Below are positions 7,546 through 16,209 of a DNA stretch of 43,083 nucleotides, piece by piece. The first letter of the stretch is position 1, and the number at the start of each line of letters is the position of its first letter. The stretch comes from Planctomycetota bacterium (GTDB lineage Bacteria; Planctomycetota; Planctomycetia; Pirellulales; Pirellulaceae). Under the pieces are notes generated by a model. The model was not told where the DNA came from and did no database searches. It worked only from the letters and a program-made list of their open reading frames with translations. Location of the stretch: NCBI GenBank assembly GCA_018969045.1, contig JAGWZB010000004.1, forward strand, positions 1-43,083, written 5' to 3'. The translations under genes were made by a program, and so were the position numbers.

Positions 7546-9174
7546 ATGCATTCAAACGACCCAAACCCAAAGATGTGGATCCTCGGCAGCCTTGCATGCT
7601 GCTGGTTGGTCGCTTGGACTCATGCCCAAGAGCCCCTGGACCCAATCAAGGAACTTCAAAAAGAGCAAAAAGCATTAGCGACCCAGTATGCCAACCTCGA
7701 AGAGATCTTTCTTCGGATGAGTCAGCTCGAAGCCGCTAGCAACCCCACACGCGCTGCCCTTTTGATGCAGGCAGCCCAGATGAGCAAGCAGCTTGCTACC
7801 CAGCAACGCATGAGCCAAGCCAGTGAATACTTAGCCAAAGGCCAATACTCCCGCGCGATCCCAGAACAGGAAGCCAGTCGCGACAACCTCAAGAAACTGC
7901 TCGAGCTTCTTCAAAGCGAGAATCGATCCTCTCGGATCAAAGACGAGCGCAAACGGCTCGAAGATGTGCTCAAGGACATTCGCAGGATCGAAAATATCCA
8001 AAAGGCCACACGAGGTCGAACCGAGGCAGGCCAAGATAAAGAGAGTGCAGCCAAGGACCAAAGCGACTTGGAAAAGCAGCTCCAAACCACGGAAAAGGAC
8101 CTCAGCGACAAAGACAAGTCCGACAAAAAAGATCCGTCCGATCCGTCCGATCCGTCCGATAAGTCCGATAAGTCCGATAAGTCCGATAAGTCTGATCCGT
8201 CCGATAAGTCTGATCCGTCCGATAAGTCTGATCCGTCCGATAAGTCTGATCCGTCCGATAAGTCGGATCCGTCCGATCCGTCGGATAAATCCGACCAGAA
8301 AAAGGATCCTAGCAAGCCACCAAGCAAGGAGGATCAAGCCCGCGAACGCGTCCAAAAAGCGCGCCAGCGCATGCAAAAAGCCGAAAAGAACTTGAAAGAC
8401 AACAAACGCAAGGAGGCGATCGATGAGCAGCAGCAAGCCGAAGAGGAATTGCAGCAAGCGATCGCAGAACTCGAAAAGATCCTGATGCAACTTCGCGAAG
8501 AAGAAATCGAAAGAACCCTCGTGGATCTTGAGACCCGACTGAAACGGATGGCCGAATGGGAGAAGACCATTCGCGATCAAACCGAGAAACTCCAGAGGCT
8601 ATCGGGGGACGAAAAGGACCGGCAGTTGGAGATCCAAGCCAACAAGCTCTCGACCGAGCAACTCAAGGTGGCGATGGAGGGCCAAAGAGCCATGTTGCTG
8701 TTAAAGGATGAAGGATCGAGTCAGGCTTTTCCCGAAGCTCTCGAGCAAGTGATCCGCGATGCTCAGTTGGTCGTTACCCGACTAGGGGCCGCCGATGTAT
8801 CGACCAATACCCAGTCGATCCAGGAAGAGATCTTGGGCGCTCTTGATGAGATGATCCAATCCCTGCAAGCTGTGCAAAAGAAACGCGATGATGAAAAGAA
8901 ACAACGTCAGAACAACGGACCCAACCAAGGTGGTGGTGGGCAGCAAGAGGATTCGCTGGTCGGAAAGATTGCGGAACTACGATTGATTAAAACCTTGCAG
9001 ATGAGAGTCAACCGAAGAACCGACCGACTAGCCGATCAATCCAATAACAATGAGGATTTAGTCGGCCAAGTCAGTGATCCGAGGCTACAAGAGGAACTCA
9101 GAGAGTTGGCCACAAGGCAGGAAAAGATTCAGACCGTTACCAGAGATATTTTGCTTGAAGCGGCTAAGGACTAG
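7546..9174 (+). CDS. Exported coiled-coil protein with Asp-Ser repeat
   Basis: A 542-residue protein with an N-terminal signal sequence (hydrophobic core MWILGSLACCWLVAWTHAQ, likely cleaved after THA or HAQ). The rest is almost entirely charged helix and probable coiled coil. Residues about 196-249 are 18 tandem Asp-Pro-Ser or Asp-Lys-Ser units that interrupt the helices as a flexible, hydrophilic linker. Long heptad-like stretches such as AIAELEKILMQLREEEIERT follow. A GGAG six bases before ATG 7546 supports the start. It follows the DUF4175-like membrane gene by 21 bases, so the two products may form a membrane-anchored fibrous assembly. No catalytic motif is visible, and I assign no function. 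Confidence 0.65.
   Translation: MHSNDPNPKMWILGSLACCWLVAWTHAQEPLDPIKELQKEQKALATQYANLEEIFLRMSQLEAASNPTRAALLMQAAQMSKQLATQQRMSQASEYLAKGQYSRAIPEQEASRDNLKKLLELLQSENRSSRIKDERKRLEDVLKDIRRIENIQKATRGRTEAGQDKESAAKDQSDLEKQLQTTEKDLSDKDKSDKKDPSDPSDPSDKSDKSDKSDKSDPSDKSDPSDKSDPSDKSDPSDKSDPSDPSDKSDQKKDPSKPPSKEDQARERVQKARQRMQKAEKNLKDNKRKEAIDEQQQAEEELQQAIAELEKILMQLREEEIERTLVDLETRLKRMAEWEKTIRDQTEKLQRLSGDEKDRQLEIQANKLSTEQLKVAMEGQRAMLLLKDEGSSQAFPEALEQVIRDAQLVVTRLGAADVSTNTQSIQEEILGALDEMIQSLQAVQKKRDDEKKQRQNNGPNQGGGGQQEDSLVGKIAELRLIKTLQMRVNRRTDRLADQSNNNEDLVGQVSDPRLQEELRELATRQEKIQTVTRDILLEAAKD
8131..8292 (+). repeat. 18-unit 9-bp in-frame minisatellite (GATCCGTCC/GATAAGTCC)
   Basis: Eighteen tandem nine-base units of the form GAT-(CCG or AAG/AAA)-TC(C/T/G) code Asp-Pro/Lys-Ser in frame. 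The order is three Pro units, four Lys units, four Pro-Lys pairs, then Pro-Pro-Lys. Third-base changes (TCC, TCT, TCG) follow the higher-order Pro-Lys pairs, which suggests duplication of 18-base blocks. The same nine-base core recurs at 35903-35992. Confidence 0.95.
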
Positions 9175-9193
9175 GGCGTTTTGGCAATGCGGA

Positions 9194-9730
9194 TCAGGGC
9201 TTGGTCATTGGGCTGATCCAGGAAGCCTCTTGCGATTGGTCAGATTTTGGGACTGTTGGATTTTCAGGTAGAACGAACTCCGATACAGCCCTGGCGCTAT
9301 TTGGCAATTTTGCGAACACGGTCACTTCCCGTACGTTGCGTGTGCCGACTGGAAATGTGACACTTCCATTTCTAGCAACAAAAGCGGCTAGAGGGATTGA
9401 AACGGTCCCTCCGGCAGGTACGCCTGCGGGTTCCGAAGCGTAGAATTGGTTATTGCGTCCGGATTTGTTGATTCCGATCGTCAGCTGCTTCCAGGAATCC
9501 GAAGTAGGATTCAGAATTGAGATAGCTGGGACCAGTTTTTTCGCTGATGGGGAATTTGGGTCTTGGATCCAAATTCCATCGAGCCGGACGCGAGCCTCGA
9601 GCTGCGGCTCTGGAATCGGTGTGGACAGGAAAAAAAGCCCTAGCGCCGAGGCGACCGGAACGAGAATAGCACCCAGGATTAGCAATGTCAGCCAGATTCG
9701 GTTTAAACGGATTCCGGGGGGGGGAGTCAA
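9194..9730 (-). CDS. Hypothetical single-pass membrane-anchored protein
   Basis: About 178 residues. One membrane helix near the N-terminus (IWLTLLILGAILVPVASALG) is followed by a soluble, beta-rich domain of about 130 residues, probably extracytoplasmic. No family recognised. Start choice: TTG 9730 has AAAGGA nine bases upstream (9745-9740), while GTG 9769 would give 191 residues but lacks such a site. It converges on the coiled-coil gene with a 19-base gap and is divergent from the GTPase pair, sharing the intergenic stretch that carries an 11-bp-spaced direct repeat. Confidence 0.55.
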   Translation of the reverse strand: MTPPPGIRLNRIWLTLLILGAILVPVASALGLFFLSTPIPEPQLEARVRLDGIWIQDPNSPSAKKLVPAISILNPTSDSWKQLTIGINKSGRNNQFYASEPAGVPAGGTVSIPLAAFVARNGSVTFPVGTRNVREVTVFAKLPNSARAVSEFVLPENPTVPKSDQSQEASWISPMTKP

Positions 9731-9794
9731 TCCAAAGGTTCCTTTAAAAAAACAGCCAATCGAAGCCACCGCTCTGCCATCGAGCCTGATTGGA

Positions 9795-9813
9795 GTACTA
9801 TGTTCGTACTATG
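9795..9813. promoter_or_regulatory. Direct repeat one helical turn apart, divergent gap
   Basis: GTACTATG occurs at 9795-9802 and again at 9806-9813, so the copies start 11 bases apart. The AGTAC of the first copy and the GTACT of the second also form a small inverted pair. It lies between the divergent membrane-protein and GTPase genes and could be a regulator site; this is inference. Confidence 0.3.
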
Positions 9814-9883
9814 GACATGCGGCTAGGGCTGTCAACGCTCAATCGAGTGACAAACTGCAAAAACGATAACTCCCATCACATTC

Positions 9884-12094
9884 TTGCCAACCACTGTGTC
9901 TGAACCTTTGCATGAACAACTTGCTCAAATCGACGCGGAGTATCGCGCCGCGGCGCTTGCTGATGGATCGAGCCTCCAATCCTTGCTCCTTGAGCGTGAG
10001 CGTGTTTTGGGCATGCGTTCAGGGGATTCGCTAGCGACCCAGATTGAGCAAGCCCTTGCGCAGGCTCAAGCGATGATCGAGTCTCCTGCATGTCCGATCG
10101 TTGCGGTTCTGGGGATGCTCAATGCCGGTAAAAGCTCTTTGGTAGCAACTTTTTTGACACCAGCTCGTGCTCCGGATGCAGGTCGGGTGTTGATTGGTTC
10201 AGCCAACACCGAAGGAACGCACCGATTTGTACTTTGGTTGCCGGAGACTTGGAAAAGCAACCCTGTGATTTGGGAATATCTTTCGCAGCGCATGGCCCAG
10301 GTCTTTGGAAGTCAACCCGAGGAGCTTGCCAGCGATCCACAGCAAGCGGCCTTGCAGTACAACGATCTTGGAGTCAGGGAAGTGATCGGTCAGGATGGAA
10401 CCCCCCTGATGCGAAGCGCCTTGGAGATACCATTGGTAGCCACGGACCCGCAACTCGATCGACTTGGAATCGCATTGATGGATTGTCCAGATGTTCAAAC
10501 CGGCATGATGTCTGGCTGGCAATCACAAACACCGACGCTTCGCTCAACGCGATTGGACGAACTTTCGATGGCGGCAGCTCAAGCTCGCTTCAGTGTTTTG
10601 GAGCGATCTTCGACGATCTGCAGTGCTTACATCGTCGTTCTTCCGGCAAACGCCATGCACGATCAGACGGTAACGCGACTGCTGAAGATGCTTGAAATGA
10701 AAATGCCCCATGTGCAACGGATTCTTGCCGTCAACCGAGTGCCTCGCAAATACACCTCGATGGAAATCTCGCAGGAAATGCAGTCCTTGTATGGTTTCGC
10801 CAACCCGAGTCGTATCTACATGGCTTACCATTTCGAAGGTCCAGAGAGAAGAGAAAAGCTCCAGAGCATCCCTAGCGAACTGTCCGATAGAAGCGACATG
10901 CTCTTGCCGGCGTTCTACCGCGTGGACCAAGCGCCCGTTCCCCAGCCACCTGAACCCGTGAGCAACCAAGCGTGGATGCTTCGTTTGGGAGAGCAACTAC
11001 AAGGCAATTCCCTATTGGCTGATGCGATCGAATCCTCTCTTACTACGCTTAGGATCACGATCCAGCGCGGTTTGCAGAATTCTCACGAGTGGATCGAGCA
11101 GAGCAATCGACGATGGAGGGTGTTGCACCAAGTGATCGCGCAGTCTTGTTTAGACTTTTCTCTCGACCCAAACGCTCCGGCTTCGAGTCCAAAGATACGA
11201 TTGCAAGCTTCACGGCAGGTTGTCCAGCAGATTGCAGAGTCTCTTGAAAGGACTGCGCCTTGGTGGGCCAAACCTGGCCGTTGGATGCAGCGGTTGGCAC
11301 AGGCCAGCAAAGACTCAGTCGGCTATGCGACTTCGTGGATGAAAATGCCTTCGTGGATGCTCGATCGTGGAAATGAGGTCGGACAGTGGGCGCGCAGTCG
11401 ACTGCAGCGGGGGGAAAGTGGCAAGGTTGTTACGGCCGACGTACTAGTCGATGCATTGGCCAAATGGGATAAAGAGGGAATTCTCAAATTGGACCTTCGC
11501 CGACAAGAGCGGGAGACTATTCGAAGTGCCTGCCAGAGGGCAATCACGCGGTTTCAAGCCGAGAGTTCGACTCAGTTGGATCCCCGGCAGGTCGATCAAT
11601 TGACTCTTCGGTTATGGGAGCAAATGCCGATGAGCAAGCGGATTCTCAGCGGTGTAGCACCAGCGGGTGTTCTATTTGCTCCCTTGCTTGCGGTGATCAT
11701 GATCCCGCTGGATTTTGGGGGTTCATCGGTGCTTGTATTCGCATCCTTGAAGGAACTACTTTTTGCTGGAGCGGCGGGTTTTGGATTGATGCTAGCCAGT
11801 GGCGATGGCATGCCGCAGATGGCTGAGTCCGAGTCGGCGTGGCAACAACTCTCGGATCTTGTCGCCGTGCTGACCGATGAATTGGGCTTGGAACGCAAGT
11901 CGGCAAGCGAACCGACACACGTGGTCTTAGGGACCCATTCGCGCACTCTCGCAGCAAGCAGTATTGAGCCGATGAAGCAGCCTGAGTGCTGTGTCGATGG
12001 AGTGCCTTCGAATCTGCGAGCAACGCAGGCACCGGTTTGGGACTGCTTGGAACGCAACTTGGATCGCCTGCAACAAAACACACCTGGGAGATAA
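9884..12094 (+). CDS. Dynamin-like/Era-like membrane GTPase (first of a pair)
   Basis: A 736-residue P-loop GTPase. G1 is GMLNAGKSS (G77-S85), with the N-A-G-K-S-S form common in bacterial dynamin-like and Era-like GTPases. G3 is DCPD (D200-D203). A G4-like position after a hydrophobic strand reads LAVNRVPRKY, where the canonical NKxD is degraded. Long helices follow, and a C-terminal hydrophobic region at about residues 586-640 (APAGVLFAPLLAVIMIPLDF; LFAGAAGFGLMLAS) should insert in the membrane. The start is TTG 9884. The second GTPase gene begins nine bases after the stop, so the pair is an operon. Predicted role: membrane-associated remodelling or trafficking GTPase; no specific pathway can be read from the sequence. 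Confidence 0.7.
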   Translation: MPTTVSEPLHEQLAQIDAEYRAAALADGSSLQSLLLERERVLGMRSGDSLATQIEQALAQAQAMIESPACPIVAVLGMLNAGKSSLVATFLTPARAPDAGRVLIGSANTEGTHRFVLWLPETWKSNPVIWEYLSQRMAQVFGSQPEELASDPQQAALQYNDLGVREVIGQDGTPLMRSALEIPLVATDPQLDRLGIALMDCPDVQTGMMSGWQSQTPTLRSTRLDELSMAAAQARFSVLERSSTICSAYIVVLPANAMHDQTVTRLLKMLEMKMPHVQRILAVNRVPRKYTSMEISQEMQSLYGFANPSRIYMAYHFEGPERREKLQSIPSELSDRSDMLLPAFYRVDQAPVPQPPEPVSNQAWMLRLGEQLQGNSLLADAIESSLTTLRITIQRGLQNSHEWIEQSNRRWRVLHQVIAQSCLDFSLDPNAPASSPKIRLQASRQVVQQIAESLERTAPWWAKPGRWMQRLAQASKDSVGYATSWMKMPSWMLDRGNEVGQWARSRLQRGESGKVVTADVLVDALAKWDKEGILKLDLRRQERETIRSACQRAITRFQAESSTQLDPRQVDQLTLRLWEQMPMSKRILSGVAPAGVLFAPLLAVIMIPLDFGGSSVLVFASLKELLFAGAAGFGLMLASGDGMPQMAESESAWQQLSDLVAVLTDELGLERKSASEPTHVVLGTHSRTLAASSIEPMKQPECCVDGVPSNLRATQAPVWDCLERNLDRLQQNTPGR

Positions 12095-12103
12095 TTCAAT
12101 ACG

Positions 12104-13855
12104 ATGGAAGATCCATTGCAGATGGTAGAGCGGATCGAGATTGCTTCGCAGCAGTTGCTCGGATCGCATGAAGTGCGATTGCAGATCGCGCGTTGGTGCG
12201 ACGAGTTTCGACAAGCAGCCAACGATATCATGCATGACCGAGGTGTTTCACTTCCTTGTTTTGGGATCATTGGAGCCAAGGGCCAAGGAAAGACCTGGAT
12301 CGCACGGCAATTGGTTCTCGATCCTGCGATTGCTCAGCTTTTGCCAAGCGGTGTTCTATCCAAAGAGGCGACGACAAGGCTCCACTGGATCGGCCCGTCA
12401 GCACCGGAGGCATTGGACAATTCTCGTGAAATCTATCTTGCGTGCCCATCCCAGAGCATGTTGGATTTCCAGAAACCTTACATGGTCCTTGACACACCCG
12501 GGTACACCGACGAAGACCCATCGGCTGCGGCGATCGCCAAGGAAGCTATGAGCTTAGCTCCGATCAAGTTGCTCGTAGCCCGACGGGATCAATTGCGCAG
12601 TGCCATTCATGTGCAACTGGCGGCCCTTACCGAAGGATCGGTTTGCTTGCCGATCATCACTTGCGTACCTCAAAACGATTCTGGGAGTCTCCAGCGCGAT
12701 ATCCAGTGGTACAGTGCCGCCTTAAGTTCCAGCGCACCTGGAACACGATTTCTAGAACCGATATTGGTGCCGGACTTTGAAGCCCTAGGAGATGAAGCTC
12801 GAATTGCCCAAAGGATGCGACTGGATTTGCAGGCTCGGCTTGCTCATGAGGACCTCAAGGTAGCATCAGCGACCAAATCAGCCCGATTGCGAGCAGCTAG
12901 CGATCGATTGCGCAAGCGTGTTTCTGAAGCGATCGAGAATCAGGTGCCTGAATTGGCTTGGGCAATATCCCAGTTGGCAAACACCGCCGATACGTTACCC
13001 AGCCAAGCGATTGAAATGGTGTTGGGATCGAAACAAGTTTTGCGGAATGCGATCCGAGATCGGATTCGGGGTGAGCTCATCTCGGGAACAGGACTTTTTT
13101 GGTTCCCTTACCGAACGATTCTCGGGATTCTTGGGTTCACGCATGGGGCATGGGATCGGTTGATTCTCTCGATGACAGGTAGTTTGCCATCGATCTTTGG
13201 TACGTTTATGACCTGGGCCAAGAACCTCAGTGCGACTCGAGCCGCGCATCAAGAGTTGCAGGAAGGGATCAAAGACTATTTGACCAAGCAGATACAGGAC
13301 CGGCTCTTACCTGCCCAGCAGGAGTTTTATCGAGCGATCGATCGGATTGGAGGGGCAAGCCCACAGACACATCGTATCGATTCGGGGTTACGAGTTCGCA
13401 TGAGCGGGATCGATGCGCTTCAATTACAAGCTCGCGGAGTCTTTGACGAAACACTCCATAAGTATCGCATTCCACGATGGTTATTACAGACGCTTGGCCT
13501 GCTTGCTTCGCTGGTATTTTGGGGGTTAATGGCAGGCCCAATCCTTGCGATTTATCGCCAGTATTTCTTGGCAACCATCCATGCTTGGAGCGAAGGGACC
13601 AAGGATTTATCGGAGTTCCCAAGTCCCAAAGCGACGATGATGCTCACTGCTTTTGGAATCTCGACCCTGCCGGTTCTGATCCTTGCTATGTTGGTGATGA
13701 GTTGGTTTCAGAGGGCCAAGCGACTCGACGCGATTGCCGAAGAGATTTACTCTGCCGAGTTGCAAAAAGTCGAATCGCTCAAGCGCGATGGCACGATCAA
13801 ACTTTACTACGAAGACCCCTTGCTCCAAAGCGCCGAGTATTTGACTTCGTTGTAG
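12104..13855 (+). CDS. P-loop GTPase with C-terminal membrane helices (second of a pair)
   Basis: A 583-residue protein with an intact Walker A/G1 motif GAKGQGKT (G57-T64) and a G3 motif DTPG (D130-G133). No clean NKxD is visible: the strand ending ITCVPQND is the nearest candidate, so base specificity is uncertain. A helical middle region precedes two hydrophobic segments, at about 460-490 (LGLLASLVFWGLMAGPILAI) and 510-540 (GISTLPVLILAMLVMSWF). It differs from its upstream neighbour in sequence but shares the order of GTPase head, helical stalk and C-terminal membrane hairpin. With a nine-base gap, the two may work as a heteromeric pair, as some bacterial dynamin-like proteins do. It converges on the EutBC gene with a 13-base gap. 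Confidence 0.65.
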   Translation: MEDPLQMVERIEIASQQLLGSHEVRLQIARWCDEFRQAANDIMHDRGVSLPCFGIIGAKGQGKTWIARQLVLDPAIAQLLPSGVLSKEATTRLHWIGPSAPEALDNSREIYLACPSQSMLDFQKPYMVLDTPGYTDEDPSAAAIAKEAMSLAPIKLLVARRDQLRSAIHVQLAALTEGSVCLPIITCVPQNDSGSLQRDIQWYSAALSSSAPGTRFLEPILVPDFEALGDEARIAQRMRLDLQARLAHEDLKVASATKSARLRAASDRLRKRVSEAIENQVPELAWAISQLANTADTLPSQAIEMVLGSKQVLRNAIRDRIRGELISGTGLFWFPYRTILGILGFTHGAWDRLILSMTGSLPSIFGTFMTWAKNLSATRAAHQELQEGIKDYLTKQIQDRLLPAQQEFYRAIDRIGGASPQTHRIDSGLRVRMSGIDALQLQARGVFDETLHKYRIPRWLLQTLGLLASLVFWGLMAGPILAIYRQYFLATIHAWSEGTKDLSEFPSPKATMMLTAFGISTLPVLILAMLVMSWFQRAKRLDAIAEEIYSAELQKVESLKRDGTIKLYYEDPLLQSAEYLTSL

Positions 13856-13868
13856 ATGAGGTGGTCAA

Positions 13869-16199
13869 TTAGCCAATCATGCCACGAAGAATTCTTGCAG
13901 CGGTTTGGGCACCGAGTCTTGGCAACAGAGCCGTGTGAGCGATCCCCGATACCACCTTGGTGATGTCGTGATCGACCTTGGATTCCTCACTCCATTGACT
14001 CCCATCGGCACTGGTGATGTAAATCGATAACGTGCGATGCCCACTACCAGGCCGTTCTCCGACCACATGCATCACCTGCAGTCGACCTTCTCGCCCACCG
14101 AGCATCAATTCCCCAAGACGATACCCTGCTCGGACTCGTCCAGACCGCATCACAAACACCTCCGGAGCGACTCGTCTGCCATCGGACTGCAACTCAGACC
14201 TAAGCTTCTCGATCAGTTCCACCGCCTGATCGTCGGTCGTGCTTGCTAGAGCATTCAGACCATCGGACAGAACGATCAGGGTGTCATACTTTTGACCGTA
14301 CTGTTGCTTGAGTTGCTCGAGTCGCTCGACTGAATTTGGGTGCAACTGTTCGCCTGAACTCGGATGGAGGATGTAATCGTTGCGATCGCTCGACAGTGTT
14401 TCGACGAGAAACCCTCCGGAGATTTGTCGCTCGTATCCTTCAGGCAACTGAGCCCAAATGCACTTCTTGGCATCGTTGTAAATACGATGGATATGTTGAT
14501 CCAAGTCCTCTGGTAAGGCCGAAATACTTTGGCCGTGACCTTGGGAGATAAATACCCCTCGATCCCGAACTTGTTGGATCTGAACGTTGGCATGAGCGAG
14601 GATCTCTTGATCGGATCGCGGGTCTAATTTGCGACGGCAATAAGCCAAATAGACCCAGGATGGATCTCCAAAATGCTCGGTGGGGTTTCCCTCTTGGTCG
14701 ATCACTCCAAGCGCTTTAAAAAACTCCCACATCGCATCATTGACGCGGTACCCGAATTTTTGACGGATGTGGACATGATCATGGTAGCCGGTCGTCAGGT
14801 ACCCAAGCATCGGATCGATCCGCGTGGGCAGAGCCATCAAATACCCAGGATTGGCGGGCATGATTTGATCGATGCACCAACCCAAATCATCAAGAGATAC
14901 CTCCATGTGCAACGTCGTGCACACATCGAGACCGATCATCAATCCATGCAGCTTGCCCATGACGATGTCTTCCAAGCAACATCGAACGAGCTGATCTGGG
15001 TTTCTGAAGACCTCTGGACCGATGAATCCGGCCACATCGTTTAGGTGCACCCAAGCATCGGAACCTTCGCCTCGCTGCTGGCGAGCTTGCGAAAGGACTC
15101 GGCTTAGACTCCTAGCGAGGCCATACTTTCGAGACTCATGCACAAGCATATCGGTCCCAAAACCATGGCCGTTGGTAAAATCAGCCCCCTGCCCCGTTTC
15201 AAAATAAAGCCCGAATTTGCCGGTCTTGTCTTGCGCGTGCCTGAGCATCTTGTCGATAGTCACATCGAAGGTCTTATTGGCAGCATCAGAGCCCGCAATA
15301 CTTTGGAACCAAAGCGAGGTGGAACCCTTCTGCTGCCGCTCCAGTTGAGCTTGGATATCGATGTGTGCAAGCACACAATGAGGGAGTGCCGAGCTGATAC
15401 CAAACGTATCCAAGACATCCTTGAGGGTCGCTTCGACCGACGCCACCGAATCAGGTTCGCTAGAGACAGGATTCGTTCCGACAAGAACATCCCCCACCGC
15501 GTAGGAAAACGCATTAAAAACCTGCCAGCGGATGTCCTCTGGATGATCGGTTGGGGAGTTCGGTTGGATACGAGCCCCCATGTAGCCTTTGGCTCCGAGC
15601 TTCGAACCTGGTAAGGGATTAAAGACCTTACTGCCGACTTGAATCAACTCGGGATTGCTCATGAGCTTGACCACACATGCGATCACATCACTGGATAAAT
15701 ACGGACAAATCCGGTGGATCTGGTTTTCGTTCCGCTCAAGCAAAAAGACCTTTAGTTCCCCAAGGGTCCAGTCCCTAAGCGGTTTGTTCTCAGAAGCCTT
15801 CGAGTCGTCCAATCCTTGCTCTGATGGCAAACCGAGCGAGCCCCTGATCAGTTCGAGCATGCGGTCTTCGAAGGGAGGATGTTGATCGATCTGCTGGATC
15901 GTCGTTCGATCCAGAAGCTCCCTTGCATGCTGCCTTTGAGCCGGGGAGCTTGCCGCAATGCCAATGATTTCGTCACCCTCTTTGTATTCGTTGGCCGCTC
16001 CCAAAACCTTGCGATACAGATCGATATCCCATCGTCCTGCGATGCGATGCACGTAGCCGATCACGTCTTCGTTGACGACTGGATCCTGAGCTTGGGTTGC
16101 CCCGGAAATCGCTACCCCGGAAATCTTGGCCATTGCCGCACCAGCTAGGCTGGTTTGTAATACTCGGCGACGAGACCAAAGGATGTTTGCGTTTAGCAT
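13869..16199 (-). CDS. Ethanolamine ammonia-lyase-like EutB-EutC fusion with Tat-like signal
   Basis: A 776-residue fusion of both subunits of the adenosylcobalamin-dependent enzyme that splits ethanolamine to acetaldehyde and ammonia. The EutB part (about 45-510) has YFETGQG (E334), FIGPEVF, LEDIVMGKLHG and GLDVC (D425), equivalent to conserved catalytic-face segments of classical EutB; downstream of GLDVC it diverges (TLHMEVSLDDLGW rather than YTNHAD). The EutC part (about 590-776) has LSDGLNALAST and VGERPGSGHRTLSIYI. The N-terminus has SRRRVLQ, a hydrophobic stretch and a possible cleavage site near ATQAQ, as in twin-arginine signals; classical EutBC is cytosolic. It follows the beta-propeller gene by 10 bases on the same strand. 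No microcompartment or other eut genes are in view. The true substrate may not be ethanolamine. Confidence 0.85.
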   Translation of the reverse strand: MLNANILWSRRRVLQTSLAGAAMAKISGVAISGATQAQDPVVNEDVIGYVHRIAGRWDIDLYRKVLGAANEYKEGDEIIGIAASSPAQRQHARELLDRTTIQQIDQHPPFEDRMLELIRGSLGLPSEQGLDDSKASENKPLRDWTLGELKVFLLERNENQIHRICPYLSSDVIACVVKLMSNPELIQVGSKVFNPLPGSKLGAKGYMGARIQPNSPTDHPEDIRWQVFNAFSYAVGDVLVGTNPVSSEPDSVASVEATLKDVLDTFGISSALPHCVLAHIDIQAQLERQQKGSTSLWFQSIAGSDAANKTFDVTIDKMLRHAQDKTGKFGLYFETGQGADFTNGHGFGTDMLVHESRKYGLARSLSRVLSQARQQRGEGSDAWVHLNDVAGFIGPEVFRNPDQLVRCCLEDIVMGKLHGLMIGLDVCTTLHMEVSLDDLGWCIDQIMPANPGYLMALPTRIDPMLGYLTTGYHDHVHIRQKFGYRVNDAMWEFFKALGVIDQEGNPTEHFGDPSWVYLAYCRRKLDPRSDQEILAHANVQIQQVRDRGVFISQGHGQSISALPEDLDQHIHRIYNDAKKCIWAQLPEGYERQISGGFLVETLSSDRNDYILHPSSGEQLHPNSVERLEQLKQQYGQKYDTLIVLSDGLNALASTTDDQAVELIEKLRSELQSDGRRVAPEVFVMRSGRVRAGYRLGELMLGGREGRLQVMHVVGERPGSGHRTLSIYITSADGSQWSEESKVDHDITKVVSGIAHTALLPRLGAQTAARILRGMIG

Positions 16200-16209
16200 A
16201 GAAGAGATC

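Noticed and set aside
7831-8580. A 249-codon minus-strand frame and two plus-strand frames through 8131-8292 with Ile-Gly-Arg, Ser-Asp-Gly or Pro-Ile-Ser repeats
   Set aside because: A nine-base repeat without stops leaves several frames open. Only the frame of the exported coiled-coil gene has a signal peptide and continues into normal protein sequence on both sides.
11986-12171. A 61-codon frame bridging the two GTPase genes
   Set aside because: It overlaps the end of one GTPase and the start of the next in a different frame and shows no independent support.
13869-16199. Part of an ethanolamine-utilisation microcompartment locus
   Set aside because: No shell proteins, aldehyde dehydrogenase or eutA-like reactivase are visible, and the enzyme carries an export-type signal.
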